From: Massilia sp. CFBP 13721
Lineage (GTDB): Bacteria > Pseudomonadota > Gammaproteobacteria > Burkholderiales > Burkholderiaceae_D
Reading direction: 5' to 3'
Assembly: GCF_014842025.1 (NCBI RefSeq)
Contig: NZ_JACYUY010000027.1
Span: 1-64,000, forward strand
Length of the DNA: 64,000 bases
The notes under the pieces were generated by a model. It had not been told where the DNA came from. It saw only the letters and a list, made by a program, of their open reading frames with translations, and made no database searches. Below are positions 34,085 to 42,869 of this stretch, in pieces. A program made the translations under genes and the position numbers. Each line of letters opens with the position of its first letter. The first letter of the stretch is position 1.

Positions 34085-34723
34085 ATGTTCGAGTTCATTA
34101 CCGAGTTCCTGGAAAAGAGCGGCTACCTGGGCGTGTTCGCGCTGATGGCACTGGAGAACATCTTTCCGCCGATTCCATCCGAAATGATCATGCCTTTCGC
34201 CGGCTTCGTGGTCGCGCGCGGCGACTTGAACCTGGTGGGCGTGCTGCTGGCCGGCACGGCCGGTTCGGTGGCGGGCGCCCTGCCCTGGTATTACGCGGCC
34301 AAGGTGTACGGCTGCGAACGCCTCAAGCGCATTGCCGGCGGCAGCCACGCGCGCTGGCTGACGGTCACGCCAGACGACATCGACACCGCGCTGGAATCGT
34401 TCCGCAAGCATGGGCGCAAGGCGGTGCTGTTCGGGCGCCTGATCCCCGCCGTGCGTACGCTGATTTCGGTCCCGGCGGGTTTGGGTAACATGTCGTTGGG
34501 GCAGTTTTTGCTGTACTCGAGCATTGGTTCGCTGGCCTGGACCGGCTTGCTGACGGCGGCCGGTTTCCTGCTAGAAAATAATTACAAGGAAGTGGCGACC
34601 TATGTCGATCCGGTGTCGAAGGCCGTTCTCGGCGCCATGCTGGCCTGGTACCTGTACCGCGTGATCACCTGGCGCAAGCCGGCCCAGGCCGGCAGCCGCA
34701 AGCAGGAAGCCGAGATGAACTGA
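34085..34723 (+). CDS. DedA family membrane protein
   Basis: 212 residues from ATG 34085. FPPIPSEMIMPFAGFVVARG (about 27-46) carries the conserved re-entrant loop with the functional Glu. GSVAGALPWYYAAKVYG and FGRLIPAVRTLISVPAGLGN (about 119-138), with the conserved Arg residues and the G-x-x-x-x-M segment, are the SNARE-associated/DedA signature. Four to five membrane segments. DedA proteins affect membrane homeostasis; some recycle undecaprenyl phosphate or flip phospholipids. This plus-strand gene ends 8 bp before the convergent response-regulator gene. Confidence 0.9.
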   Translation: MFEFITEFLEKSGYLGVFALMALENIFPPIPSEMIMPFAGFVVARGDLNLVGVLLAGTAGSVAGALPWYYAAKVYGCERLKRIAGGSHARWLTVTPDDIDTALESFRKHGRKAVLFGRLIPAVRTLISVPAGLGNMSLGQFLLYSSIGSLAWTGLLTAAGFLLENNYKEVATYVDPVSKAVLGAMLAWYLYRVITWRKPAQAGSRKQEAEMN

Positions 34724-34731
34724 AGCGAACG

Positions 34732-35445
34732 TCAGGCGCCGCTGCCGCGCTCCAGGGCAACCGCCTGGGAAGCGACCGCCGCGCGCGCGGCTTGCAAGGC
34801 GTGCGCCACCGTGACGGCTTCGGGAGCCGCTTCGGCGCGCGCCAGCCCGGTCGCCGCGCGGCGCAGGCCGAGCATGACGCAGCCTTCGCGCAGCCGGCGC
34901 AGACGGTCCAGCGCCGCGACCGCATCGCCTGCCGCCAGGGCGGCGTCGACGGCCGCGCCCGCCTCCTGCAGTTGCCGCGCCAGCCCGCCCAGGTAAAGCG
35001 CCAGGCGCGCGCCGTCGATGCCGAGGCGGCGCAGGCTGGCCGCCGGCGTGTCGTCGTCCTCGAGCGCCATCAGGTGCGGGCGCACCCCCTCGATCCGGAA
35101 CGGTTTCGTGACGTAAGCATTGGCGCCCAGCGCCGCGGCTTCGCCGATGGTCTCGGCGTCGTTGGCCGCCGACACCAGCACGAACGGCAGGACGGCCAGG
35201 CCGGGCGCGGCGCGCACCCGCGCCAGCAGCTCGACGCCCGACAGGCCGGGCATGCGCAGGTCGCAAAACACGATTGCAGGCAGGTGTCCCAGCGTCTGCC
35301 ACGCCTGCAGCTGGCGCCAGGCGTCGGCGCCATCCTCGGCTTCTAGGATCTCGTAGTTGCCGCAATTGTCGACCAGATGCATCAGCATCATGCGCGACAC
35401 CACGTCGTCGTCGACCACCAGCACTTTCATCGCCGCCATCGTCAT
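34732..35445 (-). CDS. Response regulator with C-terminal helical domain
   Basis: 237 residues. The receiver domain (about 6-130) is complete: VLVVDDDVVSRMM (acidic cluster), Asp62 in VFCDLRMPG and Lys in AYVTKPFRIEG. The C-terminal ~100 residues are Ala/Leu-rich helices (LARQLQEAGAAVDAALAAGD), resembling a degenerate Hpt module without an obvious phospho-His. No DNA-binding domain is visible. Starts at 35445, 35439 or 35430 are possible; 35439 has GAAG at good spacing. It begins 48 bp after the stop of the large hybrid kinase on the same strand, so the two probably form one phosphorelay. Confidence 0.85.
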   Translation of the reverse strand: MTMAAMKVLVVDDDVVSRMMLMHLVDNCGNYEILEAEDGADAWRQLQAWQTLGHLPAIVFCDLRMPGLSGVELLARVRAAPGLAVLPFVLVSAANDAETIGEAAALGANAYVTKPFRIEGVRPHLMALEDDDTPAASLRRLGIDGARLALYLGGLARQLQEAGAAVDAALAAGDAVAALDRLRRLREGCVMLGLRRAATGLARAEAAPEAVTVAHALQAARAAVASQAVALERGSGA

Positions 35446-35493
35446 CTTCGGTAAGTCGTTGCTCTGAAGAATATTATAGGACGCTTCCCCGGA

Positions 35494-38400
35494 TCAGGCC
35501 GGAAGCCGTTCAAACGTGCCGAGGGTGGCTTCGAGCCGCGGCAGTGCGGCGGCGAGTTCGGCCAGCCGGCCGTGGCCGAGCGCCGCTTCGAGGGCCGCGC
35601 ACAGGTTGGCCAGTTCGAACGCGCCCAGGTGGGCGGCGCTGCCGCGCAGTCCGTGCAGCAGGCGCGCGCAGGCAGCGCTGTCGCCGCCGTCCAGGGCCGC
35701 GCGCAGTTCGGCGCGGCGCCGCGGCAGGTCGGCGGCAAACGCCGCGCGCATGCGCGCCTGCAGGACCGCGCCCGGGTCCGTAGCCGCCGGCGCGGGCGCC
35801 GTGTCCACATCCGCCACGCCAAACATGGCGTCGAGTTCGGCCGTTGTTGGCACAAAGGCGGGGACAGATGCGGGCACAGAGGCAGGAACAGAGGCGAACA
35901 CTGGGGCCGGTCCGGCGACCGGCAAGGACTGCAGCGGCGGCAACGCGATGCCGCGCTGCAGCTGGCGTTCGATGGCGTGGCCGAGTTGATGGTGCAGCGC
36001 CGCTTCGTCGATCGGCTTGGCCAGGAAGCCGTCCATGCCGCAAGCGAGATAGCGGTCGCGGTCCTCGTCGCTGGCGTTGGCGGTGAGCGCGACGATCATC
36101 ACGTGCTGGTCGAGCACCGGCGCGTCGAGGGTGCCGCCGGCGCGGATCAGGCGCGTGGCGGTGGCGCCGTCGATCTCGGGCATGCGCCCATCCATCAGGA
36201 CGATGTCGAAGCGGGTGCGCGCGCAGGCCGCCACCGCCAGCGCGCCGTTCTCGACGATCTCGATCTGGTGGCCCATCTCCTCGACCATCATGCGCGCGAT
36301 GATCTGGTTGGTGGCGAAGTCCTCGGCGCACAGCACGCGCAGGCGGTGGGTGTGCGGCGTGCGCGGCGCATGCGTGCGCGTCGGCGGTTCGACGCCGTCG
36401 GGCAGCGGCAGCACGAAGCTGAAGGTACTGCCCTCGCCCTCCTTGCTGGTCACGCCGATGGCGCCCCCCATCAGCTCCACCAGTTGGCGGCAGATCGCCA
36501 GGCCGAGGCCGGTGCCGCCATAACGGCGCGTGGTGGTGGTATCGGCCTGTTCGAACTTGTTAAACAGGCGCGGCAGGGCACTGGACATGATACCGATTCC
36601 GGTGTCTTGCACCGAAAAACGTATCATGTGCTGCGCCTCCACAGTCTGGTCTTCAAGCCGGCGCTCGACGCGCAGCGTGACCTGCCCGCTCGGCGTGAAT
36701 TTAAAGGCATTCCCGAGCAGGTTGATCAATACCTGGCGCAGGCGCGTCGGGTCGCCCACCACGAAGCGCGGCAAGTCGTCGGCCAGGTCGATCGCGAAGC
36801 CGACGCTGTGCGCGGCCGCCTGTTCGCCGAACAGACCGGCCACGTTGCCGATCGCGGCATCGAGCGCGAAGTCGATGTTTTCGATGGTGAGCTTGCCGGC
36901 CTCGATCTTGGAAAAATCGAGCAGGTCGTTGATGATGGCCAGCAGCGACTGGGCATTCGCCTGGCCGCGCGCGATCTGCTCGCGCGTGCTCTCGCGCACG
37001 CCGCCGTCGCGCAGGGCGAAGCCGAGCATGCCGATCACGCCGGCCAGCGGCGTGCGCATCTCGTGGCTCATGTTGGCCAGGAATTCGGATTTCTGGCGCG
37101 CCGCGTCCTCGGCGCGCTGCTTGGCCAGTTGCAGGCGCTGCTCGTTGTCGTACAGGGCGCGGTTGGCCGCGGCCAGTTCGTCGGTGTTGCGGCGCACCGC
37201 GCGTTCGCTTTGGCGCAGTTCCTCGGTCTGGCGCTCGAGCAGGCGGTTCTGCTGGGCGATCTCCTCGGTGCGCGCCTCGACCTGGCGCTCCAGGCGCAGC
37301 TTCTGGCGCGACAGGCCGCGCACGCGCAGCGCATAGCCGGCGTAACCGGCGCCGAGCAGGAGGAACACCGCAGCGCCGCGGAACCACCAGGTGCCCCACA
37401 CCGGCGGCTCGATCGTGATCGCCAGCTCGGCCGGCGTCTCGCTCCAGACGCCGTCCTTGTTGGCGGCGCGCACCCGGAACACGTACTGGCCCGGGTCGAG
37501 GTTGGTGTAGGTTGCGAAGCGTTTGTCGGCGTCGGCGTTGACCCAGCCCTGGTCGAAGCCCTCGAGTTTATAGGCGAAGCGGTTGCGCTTCGGGGCGGCG
37601 TAATGCAGAGCCGAGAACTCGAGCGAGAACACCGAGTGCCTGGACGACAGCGTGAGCGCGCGCGCACTCTCGACGGGTCCGTTCAACAGGTCCGGGTAGG
37701 CCTGCTGGATGGGCCGGTTGAAGACCTGGATGCCGGTGATCACCGCGCGCGGCGCGATGGCGTTGTGGCGCAGCCCCTTCGGGTCGAAGGCGGTAATGCC
37801 GTTGAAGCCGCCGAAGTATAAGGTGCCGTCAGGCGCGCGCACGCCGGCGCTGTCGAAATAGGCGCCGTCGATGGTGCCGTCGGCCGCGGTATAACTGCGC
37901 CAGCTGTTCGCAGCCGGGTCGAAGCGCGACAGGCCGTTGTTGGTACTGATCCAGATGATGCCGTCGCGGTCTTCCAGGATCGCCGCCACCGGATCGTCGA
38001 CCAGGCCGTCGCGCGTGGTGTAGCGCACGAAGCTGACCGAGCCGTCGGCGGCGGTCACCATCTTGTTCAGGCCGACCGCGGTGCCGACCCAGACGTTGCC
38101 GTGGCGGTCTTCCAGCAGCGCGTGGACTTCGTCGTGGCTGATGCTGGTGGCGTTGTACGGATCGTGGCGGAAGTGGCGGAAGCGCTTGTTGGCGCGGTCG
38201 AGCAGGTCGAGGCCGTTGAAGGTGCCGATCCAGAGCCGGCCGCGCCGGTCTTCCAGCACCGGGCGCACGCTGTTGTCCGAGAGGCTGGCCTGGCGCGCCG
38301 GGTCGTGGCGCCAGGATTCGAGCGCACCGGTGCGCGGCTCCATCCGGTGCAGCCCGCCGCGCGTCGAGACCCAGACCGCGCCGTCGCGCCCGAGCGTCAG

Positions 38401-39822
38401 CGCGCGCACGTTGTTGGCGTTGACGTCGCCCGGCACCAGCACCCGCCGCGTAAAACGTCCGCTGGCGACGTCGAAGCGGGTAATGCCGGTACGTCCGCCG
38501 ATCCAGACGATGCCGTCGCGGTCGCGCACGACGGCATTGACCGACGAGTCGATCAGGCTGTTCGGATTGGCGGGTTCGTGGCGCCAGCTGCGGTAGGCGT
38601 CAAGCCCGGTCCTGGCCGGATCGAACAGTTGCAGGGTGCTGGCGCTGGCCAGCCAGAGCCGGCCGCTGCCGTCGTTGTCGAGGCCGCGCACGCGGTTGTC
38701 CGCGGGTATTCCCGCACCGTCGTGTTCGCGCAGGATGCGCGCGAAACCGCCGCTGGCGAGGTCGACGTGCGAGACGCCGCCATACCAGGTGCCGACCCAG
38801 AAGGTGCCGACGCGGTCGCGCAATAGCGAGGAGATGTGATCGTCCCCCAGGCTGTGCTTGTCCGTGACGACGTGGCGCCTGGCCTCGAAGCGGTCGTGCG
38901 CCGCATCCCAGCGGTACAGGCCGTCGTCGTGGCCGCCGACCCAGACCCCGCCCTTGCCGTCGTCGTACAGGGCCGCGATCCAGACCTGCGGGATGCCGTC
39001 GGCCGGGCCATAGCGTTTGGACGGCGCCCCCGCCGCCAGCGGCTTGCGTTCGAGCCCGCTCAAGAGGCCGATCCAGAGGTTGTCGGTGGCGTCCACCAGC
39101 AGCGCCTGCACCGCCTGGTTCCCCTGGGCGATCAGCGTGTGGTGTCCGAAGCCTTGCCTGGCCGGGTCGAAACTGTCGACGCCGGCGCCGGTGCCGATCC
39201 AGAGGCGGCCACGGCGGTCGAGGGCCAGGGCGTTGATGTCGTCGCTGGACAGGCTGTCCGGGTCGCCCGGAACGTGGTGCCAGGTCGTGAAGCGCCCGCT
39301 GGCGATGTCGAAATGCTGCAGGCCGTCGGCGGTGGCCAGCCATAGGCCATCCTTGCCGTCCTCGGCGATCGCGCGCACGTGGCGGTTGCCGTTGCCGCGC
39401 CGGGCCGGTTCGTCCGGCAGGTAATGGCGAAACGCCTGGGCGGTGGCGTCGTACAGGTCGAGGCCGCCATCGGTGCCGATCCACAGGCGCCCCTTCTTGT
39501 CCACGTGCAGCACGCGCACCCAGTTGTTGCCGAGCGTGGCGGGGTCGCCGACGGCGTTACGGAAATTCACGAAGCGGTAGCCGTCGAAGCGCGACAGGCC
39601 GTATTGGGTGCCGAACCACATGAAGCCGTCGCGGTCCTGGGCCATCGCCAGCACCGATTCCTGGGCCAGGCCATCTTCGACACTGAGGTGCTCGAAACGC
39701 AGGGTCGGCGCCGGCGCGGCCGAAGCCGGCGCGCCGCAGCAGACGGCCAGCAGCAGTAGCGCCGGCAACAGCGTCTTCAGGAAGCGGGCGGCGAAGGAAA
39801 GGGGTGTCGGTTGAAATTCCAC
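35494..39822 (-). CDS. Hybrid sensor histidine kinase with two-component beta-propeller, REC and Hpt
   Basis: 1442 residues. A signal peptide (FLKTLLPALLLLAVCCGAPA) precedes about 14 propeller repeats of the WIGT/LWIGT type (about 40-720). A Y_Y_Y domain follows (about 735-820, RFAYKLEGFDQGW and YVFRVRAANKDGVW) and then one membrane helix (about 825-845). The cytoplasmic part holds a coiled coil, HisKA with His920 in FLANMSHEMRTP, HATPase_c with NLLGNAFKFT and GTGLGLAICRQL, a receiver with Asp1211 in VLMDGRMPEIDG, and an Hpt with His1390 in LLHGLRGSAAHLG. The layout is like Bacteroides hybrid systems for glycan sensing but without an AraC output domain. The following response regulator is the probable partner. 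The periplasmic ligand is unknown. Confidence 0.92.
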   Translation of the reverse strand: MEFQPTPLSFAARFLKTLLPALLLLAVCCGAPASAAPAPTLRFEHLSVEDGLAQESVLAMAQDRDGFMWFGTQYGLSRFDGYRFVNFRNAVGDPATLGNNWVRVLHVDKKGRLWIGTDGGLDLYDATAQAFRHYLPDEPARRGNGNRHVRAIAEDGKDGLWLATADGLQHFDIASGRFTTWHHVPGDPDSLSSDDINALALDRRGRLWIGTGAGVDSFDPARQGFGHHTLIAQGNQAVQALLVDATDNLWIGLLSGLERKPLAAGAPSKRYGPADGIPQVWIAALYDDGKGGVWVGGHDDGLYRWDAAHDRFEARRHVVTDKHSLGDDHISSLLRDRVGTFWVGTWYGGVSHVDLASGGFARILREHDGAGIPADNRVRGLDNDGSGRLWLASASTLQLFDPARTGLDAYRSWRHEPANPNSLIDSSVNAVVRDRDGIVWIGGRTGITRFDVASGRFTRRVLVPGDVNANNVRALTLGRDGAVWVSTRGGLHRMEPRTGALESWRHDPARQASLSDNSVRPVLEDRRGRLWIGTFNGLDLLDRANKRFRHFRHDPYNATSISHDEVHALLEDRHGNVWVGTAVGLNKMVTAADGSVSFVRYTTRDGLVDDPVAAILEDRDGIIWISTNNGLSRFDPAANSWRSYTAADGTIDGAYFDSAGVRAPDGTLYFGGFNGITAFDPKGLRHNAIAPRAVITGIQVFNRPIQQAYPDLLNGPVESARALTLSSRHSVFSLEFSALHYAAPKRNRFAYKLEGFDQGWVNADADKRFATYTNLDPGQYVFRVRAANKDGVWSETPAELAITIEPPVWGTWWFRGAAVFLLLGAGYAGYALRVRGLSRQKLRLERQVEARTEEIAQQNRLLERQTEELRQSERAVRRNTDELAAANRALYDNEQRLQLAKQRAEDAARQKSEFLANMSHEMRTPLAGVIGMLGFALRDGGVRESTREQIARGQANAQSLLAIINDLLDFSKIEAGKLTIENIDFALDAAIGNVAGLFGEQAAAHSVGFAIDLADDLPRFVVGDPTRLRQVLINLLGNAFKFTPSGQVTLRVERRLEDQTVEAQHMIRFSVQDTGIGIMSSALPRLFNKFEQADTTTTRRYGGTGLGLAICRQLVELMGGAIGVTSKEGEGSTFSFVLPLPDGVEPPTRTHAPRTPHTHRLRVLCAEDFATNQIIARMMVEEMGHQIEIVENGALAVAACARTRFDIVLMDGRMPEIDGATATRLIRAGGTLDAPVLDQHVMIVALTANASDEDRDRYLACGMDGFLAKPIDEAALHHQLGHAIERQLQRGIALPPLQSLPVAGPAPVFASVPASVPASVPAFVPTTAELDAMFGVADVDTAPAPAATDPGAVLQARMRAAFAADLPRRRAELRAALDGGDSAACARLLHGLRGSAAHLGAFELANLCAALEAALGHGRLAELAAALPRLEATLGTFERLPA

Positions 39823-39881
39823 CCCGTAAGCTTATCAAACAAAACAAAGCCTTAAGGCAATTATTGTCCTTCTGGCCAGCC

Positions 39882-41663
39882 TTAATCGCCTTTCGCCACC
39901 CCTTCGCGTCGCGGATCCGCACCACCGAACCAGTACGGCTCGCCGTGGATCGGCAGGCGCATGATGCCGTGCAAGCCGGAATTCTGTTCGCTCTGGCGCA
40001 CCGCGTGGCCGCGCGCTTTCAGCGCATCGACGGTCGACTGCGGGAAGCGCCCCGCTTCCAGTTCGGTCGGGCCGTTACGGCTGCCAAAGTTCGGCAAGGC
40101 GATCGCCTGCTGCACGTTCAGGCCCCAGTCGAGCGTCCCGACCAGCACCTTGGCCACGTAGTTGATGATCGCCGGTCCGCCGGGCGAGCCGACCGCCAGC
40201 ACCAGTTGCCCGGTCTTCTTGTCGAACACGACGGTGGGCGACATGGCGCTGCGTGGACGCTTGCCCGGCTCGACCCGGTTCGCGATCGGACCGTTGGCAT
40301 CCTTCGAATCGAAGGAAAAGTCGGTCAGCTGGTTGTTCAGGATGAAGCCGTCGACCATCTGGCGCGAGCCGAATGCGTCTTCGACCGTCGTGGTCATGGA
40401 CAGGCCGGCGCCGTGGCTGTCGACCACCACCAGGTGCGAGGTCGAGGGCGTTTCGATGGCGTTGTCGCGGCCCCAGGCCACCTCTAACCCGAGCGGATTG
40501 CCGGCCGGCGCTTCGCCCATCGAACGTTCGCCGACCAGGGCCGCGCGCTTGGCCAGATAGGCCTTGTCGATCAGGGCCGGCAGGCCGCGCCCCGGCAGCG
40601 GGACGAAATCGGTGTCGGCGGCATAGCGGTTGCGGTCGGCATAGGCCAGGCGTCCGACTTCCGAGAACAGGTGCACGGCATCCGGTCCCGGCACGCCGTT
40701 CGCCGGGGCCAGTTTGGCCATGTCGCGCGTTTCGAACATGCCCAGCATCTGGGCCACGGCAATGCCGCCCGAGGATGGCGGCGGCATGCCGCACACGGTG
40801 TAGACGCGGTAGTCGCTGCAGACCGGCTCGCGCACCTTGGGACGGTAGTCGGCGATGTCTTTCGCCGTCAGGAGCCCGGGATTGGTCGGGTGCGCCTTGA
40901 CCTTGGCGGCGATGTCGCGCGCGATGTGGCCTTTGTAGAACGCGTCGGCGCCGCCCGCGGCGATCTCGCGCAGGGTTTTCGCCAGCGCCGGGTTTTTCAG
41001 CACGTGCCCGACCGGCCACGGCTGGCCTTTGGCATCGTAGAAATAGGCCAGCGCCGCCGGGTCCTTGCGGATGTGCGCATCCCAGGTCAGCAAGCCGTTC
41101 AGGCGCGGGCTGACCGCGAAGCCGCGTTCGGACAGGCGGATGGCCGGCGCGAACAGGGTTTTCCACGGCAGCTTGCCGTGCTGCTTGTGGGCCAGCTCGA
41201 GCATGCGCAGCACGCCCGGGGCGCCGACCGAACGGCCGCCGACCACACCGGTCGTGCGCGACACCGGCGTGCCGTCCGGGTTCTGGAACAGGTGTTCGTC
41301 CGCCGCTTTCGGCGCCGTCTCGCGGCCGTCGAAGGCTTGCACCTTCTTGCCGTCGTAATGCACCAGGAAGGCGCCGCCGCCAATGCCCGAACTTTGCGGC
41401 TCGACCAGGGTCAGTACCAGTTGGGCGGCGATGGCGGCATCGATCGCCGTGCCGCCCTGTTTGAGGATCTCGTAGCCGGCCTCGACCGCCAGCGGATTGG
41501 CGGCGGCCACCATGTACTTGCGTGCGGCCCAGCCGGCTTTTTCGGTGTAGCCGGTGGCGATTTCGGGGGCGCGCTGGGCAGTGTCCTGGGCCAGTACGAC
41601 AGCAGATGGGGTGGCGAGCGCCAGCAGTAGCGCCGCGCCGGCGAGGGTGTTCAACTTGGTCAT
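39882..41663 (-). CDS. ggt: Gamma-glutamyltransferase
   Basis: 593 residues with a signal peptide (TLAGAALLLALATPSAVVLA). GGTAIDAAIAAQLVLTLVEP, SSGIGGGAFLVHYD and FDGRETAP are large-subunit hallmarks. PPPSSGGIAVAQMLGM contains the gamma-glutamyl binding SSGG. The autoprocessing nucleophile is Thr408 in PSTSHLVVVD, where the proenzyme is cut into two subunits. MSPTVVFDKK and GSPGGPAIINYVAKVL follow in the small subunit. It is a periplasmic enzyme hydrolysing or transferring gamma-glutamyl groups from glutathione. A terminator separates it from the SDR gene upstream. Confidence 0.95.
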   Translation of the reverse strand: MTKLNTLAGAALLLALATPSAVVLAQDTAQRAPEIATGYTEKAGWAARKYMVAAANPLAVEAGYEILKQGGTAIDAAIAAQLVLTLVEPQSSGIGGGAFLVHYDGKKVQAFDGRETAPKAADEHLFQNPDGTPVSRTTGVVGGRSVGAPGVLRMLELAHKQHGKLPWKTLFAPAIRLSERGFAVSPRLNGLLTWDAHIRKDPAALAYFYDAKGQPWPVGHVLKNPALAKTLREIAAGGADAFYKGHIARDIAAKVKAHPTNPGLLTAKDIADYRPKVREPVCSDYRVYTVCGMPPPSSGGIAVAQMLGMFETRDMAKLAPANGVPGPDAVHLFSEVGRLAYADRNRYAADTDFVPLPGRGLPALIDKAYLAKRAALVGERSMGEAPAGNPLGLEVAWGRDNAIETPSTSHLVVVDSHGAGLSMTTTVEDAFGSRQMVDGFILNNQLTDFSFDSKDANGPIANRVEPGKRPRSAMSPTVVFDKKTGQLVLAVGSPGGPAIINYVAKVLVGTLDWGLNVQQAIALPNFGSRNGPTELEAGRFPQSTVDALKARGHAVRQSEQNSGLHGIMRLPIHGEPYWFGGADPRREGVAKGD

Positions 41664-41670
41664 CGAATCT

Positions 41671-41709
41671 CCAAAAGCAAAACGGGCGTGCGAGGTGTCC
41701 GCACGCCCG
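41671..41709 (-). terminator. Intrinsic terminator after SDR gene
   Basis: On the minus strand a perfect 10-bp stem CGGGCGTGCG/CGCACGCCCG (41683-41692 with 41700-41709) with a 7-nt loop is followed by TTTTGCTTTT. It lies between the SDR stop (41758) and the ggt start (41663), so ggt is transcribed from its own promoter or by read-through. Confidence 0.85.
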
Positions 41710-41757
41710 ATACCGTTGGCATCCTACATCAAATTGTCGAACGGCTCATTCCACCAA

Positions 41758-42516
41758 TTACTTTGGTTGCATGCGGATGGCGCCGTCCAGACGGATCGTT
41801 TCGCCATTCAGCATCACGTTTTCGATGATCGCCTTGGCCAGGTGCGCGTATTCCTTCGGCATGCCGAGGCGCGGTGGGAACGGGACCATCTTGCCGAGCG
41901 AATCGCGCACTTCCTGCGGCATGCCCATCAGCATTGGGGTCTCGAAGATGCCCGGGGCGATCGTCATCACGCGGATGCCGCTGCGCGCCAGGTCGCGCGC
42001 CATCGGCAGCGTCATGCCGGCCACGGCCGCTTTCGAGGAACCGTAAGCCGCCTGCCCGATCTGGCCATCGAAGGCGGCCACCGAGGCGGTATTGATGATG
42101 ATGCCGCGCTCGCCGTATTCGGCGCCTTCGGTGTTGCCCATCGCTTCGGCCGCCAGGCGCGACATGTTGAAGGTGCCGACCAGGTTGATGTTCACGGCGC
42201 GCTGGAACACGTCCAACGGGTGCGGGCCATCCTTGCCGACGGTTTTGACGGCCGGCGCCACGCCGGCGCAATTGACCAGGCCGCGCAGCGTGCCCATGGC
42301 CACGGCCGCGGCCACGACCGCCTGGCCGTCGGCTTCGGAGGTCACGTCGCACTTGACGAACTGGCCGTTCAGCTCGTTTGCCAGCGCGGTGCCGGCCTCG
42401 ACCTGCACGTCGGCGATGACGACCTTGCCGCCCGCTTCCGTCATCATGCGCGCTGTAGCCGCTCCCAAGCCCGACGCGCCGCCGGTGATGATGAACACAT
42501 TGTTCTGAATTTGCAT
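41758..42516 (-). CDS. SDR oxidoreductase, 3-hydroxyacyl-CoA dehydrogenase type 2-like
   Basis: 252 residues of classical SDR. TGGASGLGAATARMM is the NAD site and NCAGVAPA the structural motif. The catalytic Ser lies in NTASVAAFDGQIGQ, and Tyr/Lys in AAYGSSKAAVAGM. The text GKDGPHPLDVFQRAVNINLV, APGIFETPMLMGMP and the terminal GETIRLDGAIRM are typical of HSD17B10-like 3-hydroxyacyl-CoA dehydrogenases. These act in fatty-acid or branched amino-acid degradation. It is monocistronic in view, with a strong terminator after it. Confidence 0.85.
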   Translation of the reverse strand: MQIQNNVFIITGGASGLGAATARMMTEAGGKVVIADVQVEAGTALANELNGQFVKCDVTSEADGQAVVAAAVAMGTLRGLVNCAGVAPAVKTVGKDGPHPLDVFQRAVNINLVGTFNMSRLAAEAMGNTEGAEYGERGIIINTASVAAFDGQIGQAAYGSSKAAVAGMTLPMARDLARSGIRVMTIAPGIFETPMLMGMPQEVRDSLGKMVPFPPRLGMPKEYAHLAKAIIENVMLNGETIRLDGAIRMQPK

Positions 42517-42651
42517 GGTTTTCCCTTTTCGCTTTGTCCGGTCGTTTTGACGTTTACGTTAACGTCAACCTGCAGATTGTAGCGAATTTTTGGAGGGAAA
42601 AACCATGGTTGTCGTAAAAGCGTTGGGGCCGGCAGAACGATGCACAGACAG

Positions 42652-42818
42652 GTAGGGTGGGCGGCTAGACCCCTTCGGCTTGCGAACCAGCAGCGTTTGC
42701 GCCGCCCACGCGTTCAGCCAGCCAAAGATTCGTCGCGACATTTCAGAATGTGGTTGAACGCGTGGGCGGCATTCAGGCAGCAAGCGTGCATGCACCTGGG
42801 TATAGCCGCCCACCCTAC
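42652..42818. repeat. Dispersed palindromic element, copy A (167 bp)
   Basis: Ends are inverted: GTAGGGTGGGCGGCTA at the left and TAGCCGCCCACCCTAC at the right. An inner inverted pair lies at 42701-42720 (GCCGCCCACGCGTTCAGCCA) and 42751-42770 (TGGTTGAACGCGTGGGCGGC). It fills the centre of the 353 bp gene-free stretch 42517-42869, whose remaining sequence shows no gene. Copy B at 58397-58563 has the same length and the same internal offsets. Confidence 0.88.
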
Positions 42819-42869
42819 CGGTCTGGGCATCTTTCTTGGAAAATTCGTTTTATCTGACTGGCATCCGGT

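Noticed and set aside
34732..35445. DNA-binding output domain on the response regulator
   Set aside because: The C-terminal part is Ala/Leu-rich helical text without a helix-turn-helix or winged-helix pattern.
39823..39881. Intrinsic terminator between the hybrid kinase and ggt
   Set aside because: Only a short GCCTTAAGGC palindrome with a broken T-run is present; too weak to call.
42565..42813. 82-residue minus-strand frame similar to another frame at 57935-58558
   Set aside because: The similarity comes from the palindromic element copies A and B, not from a gene.
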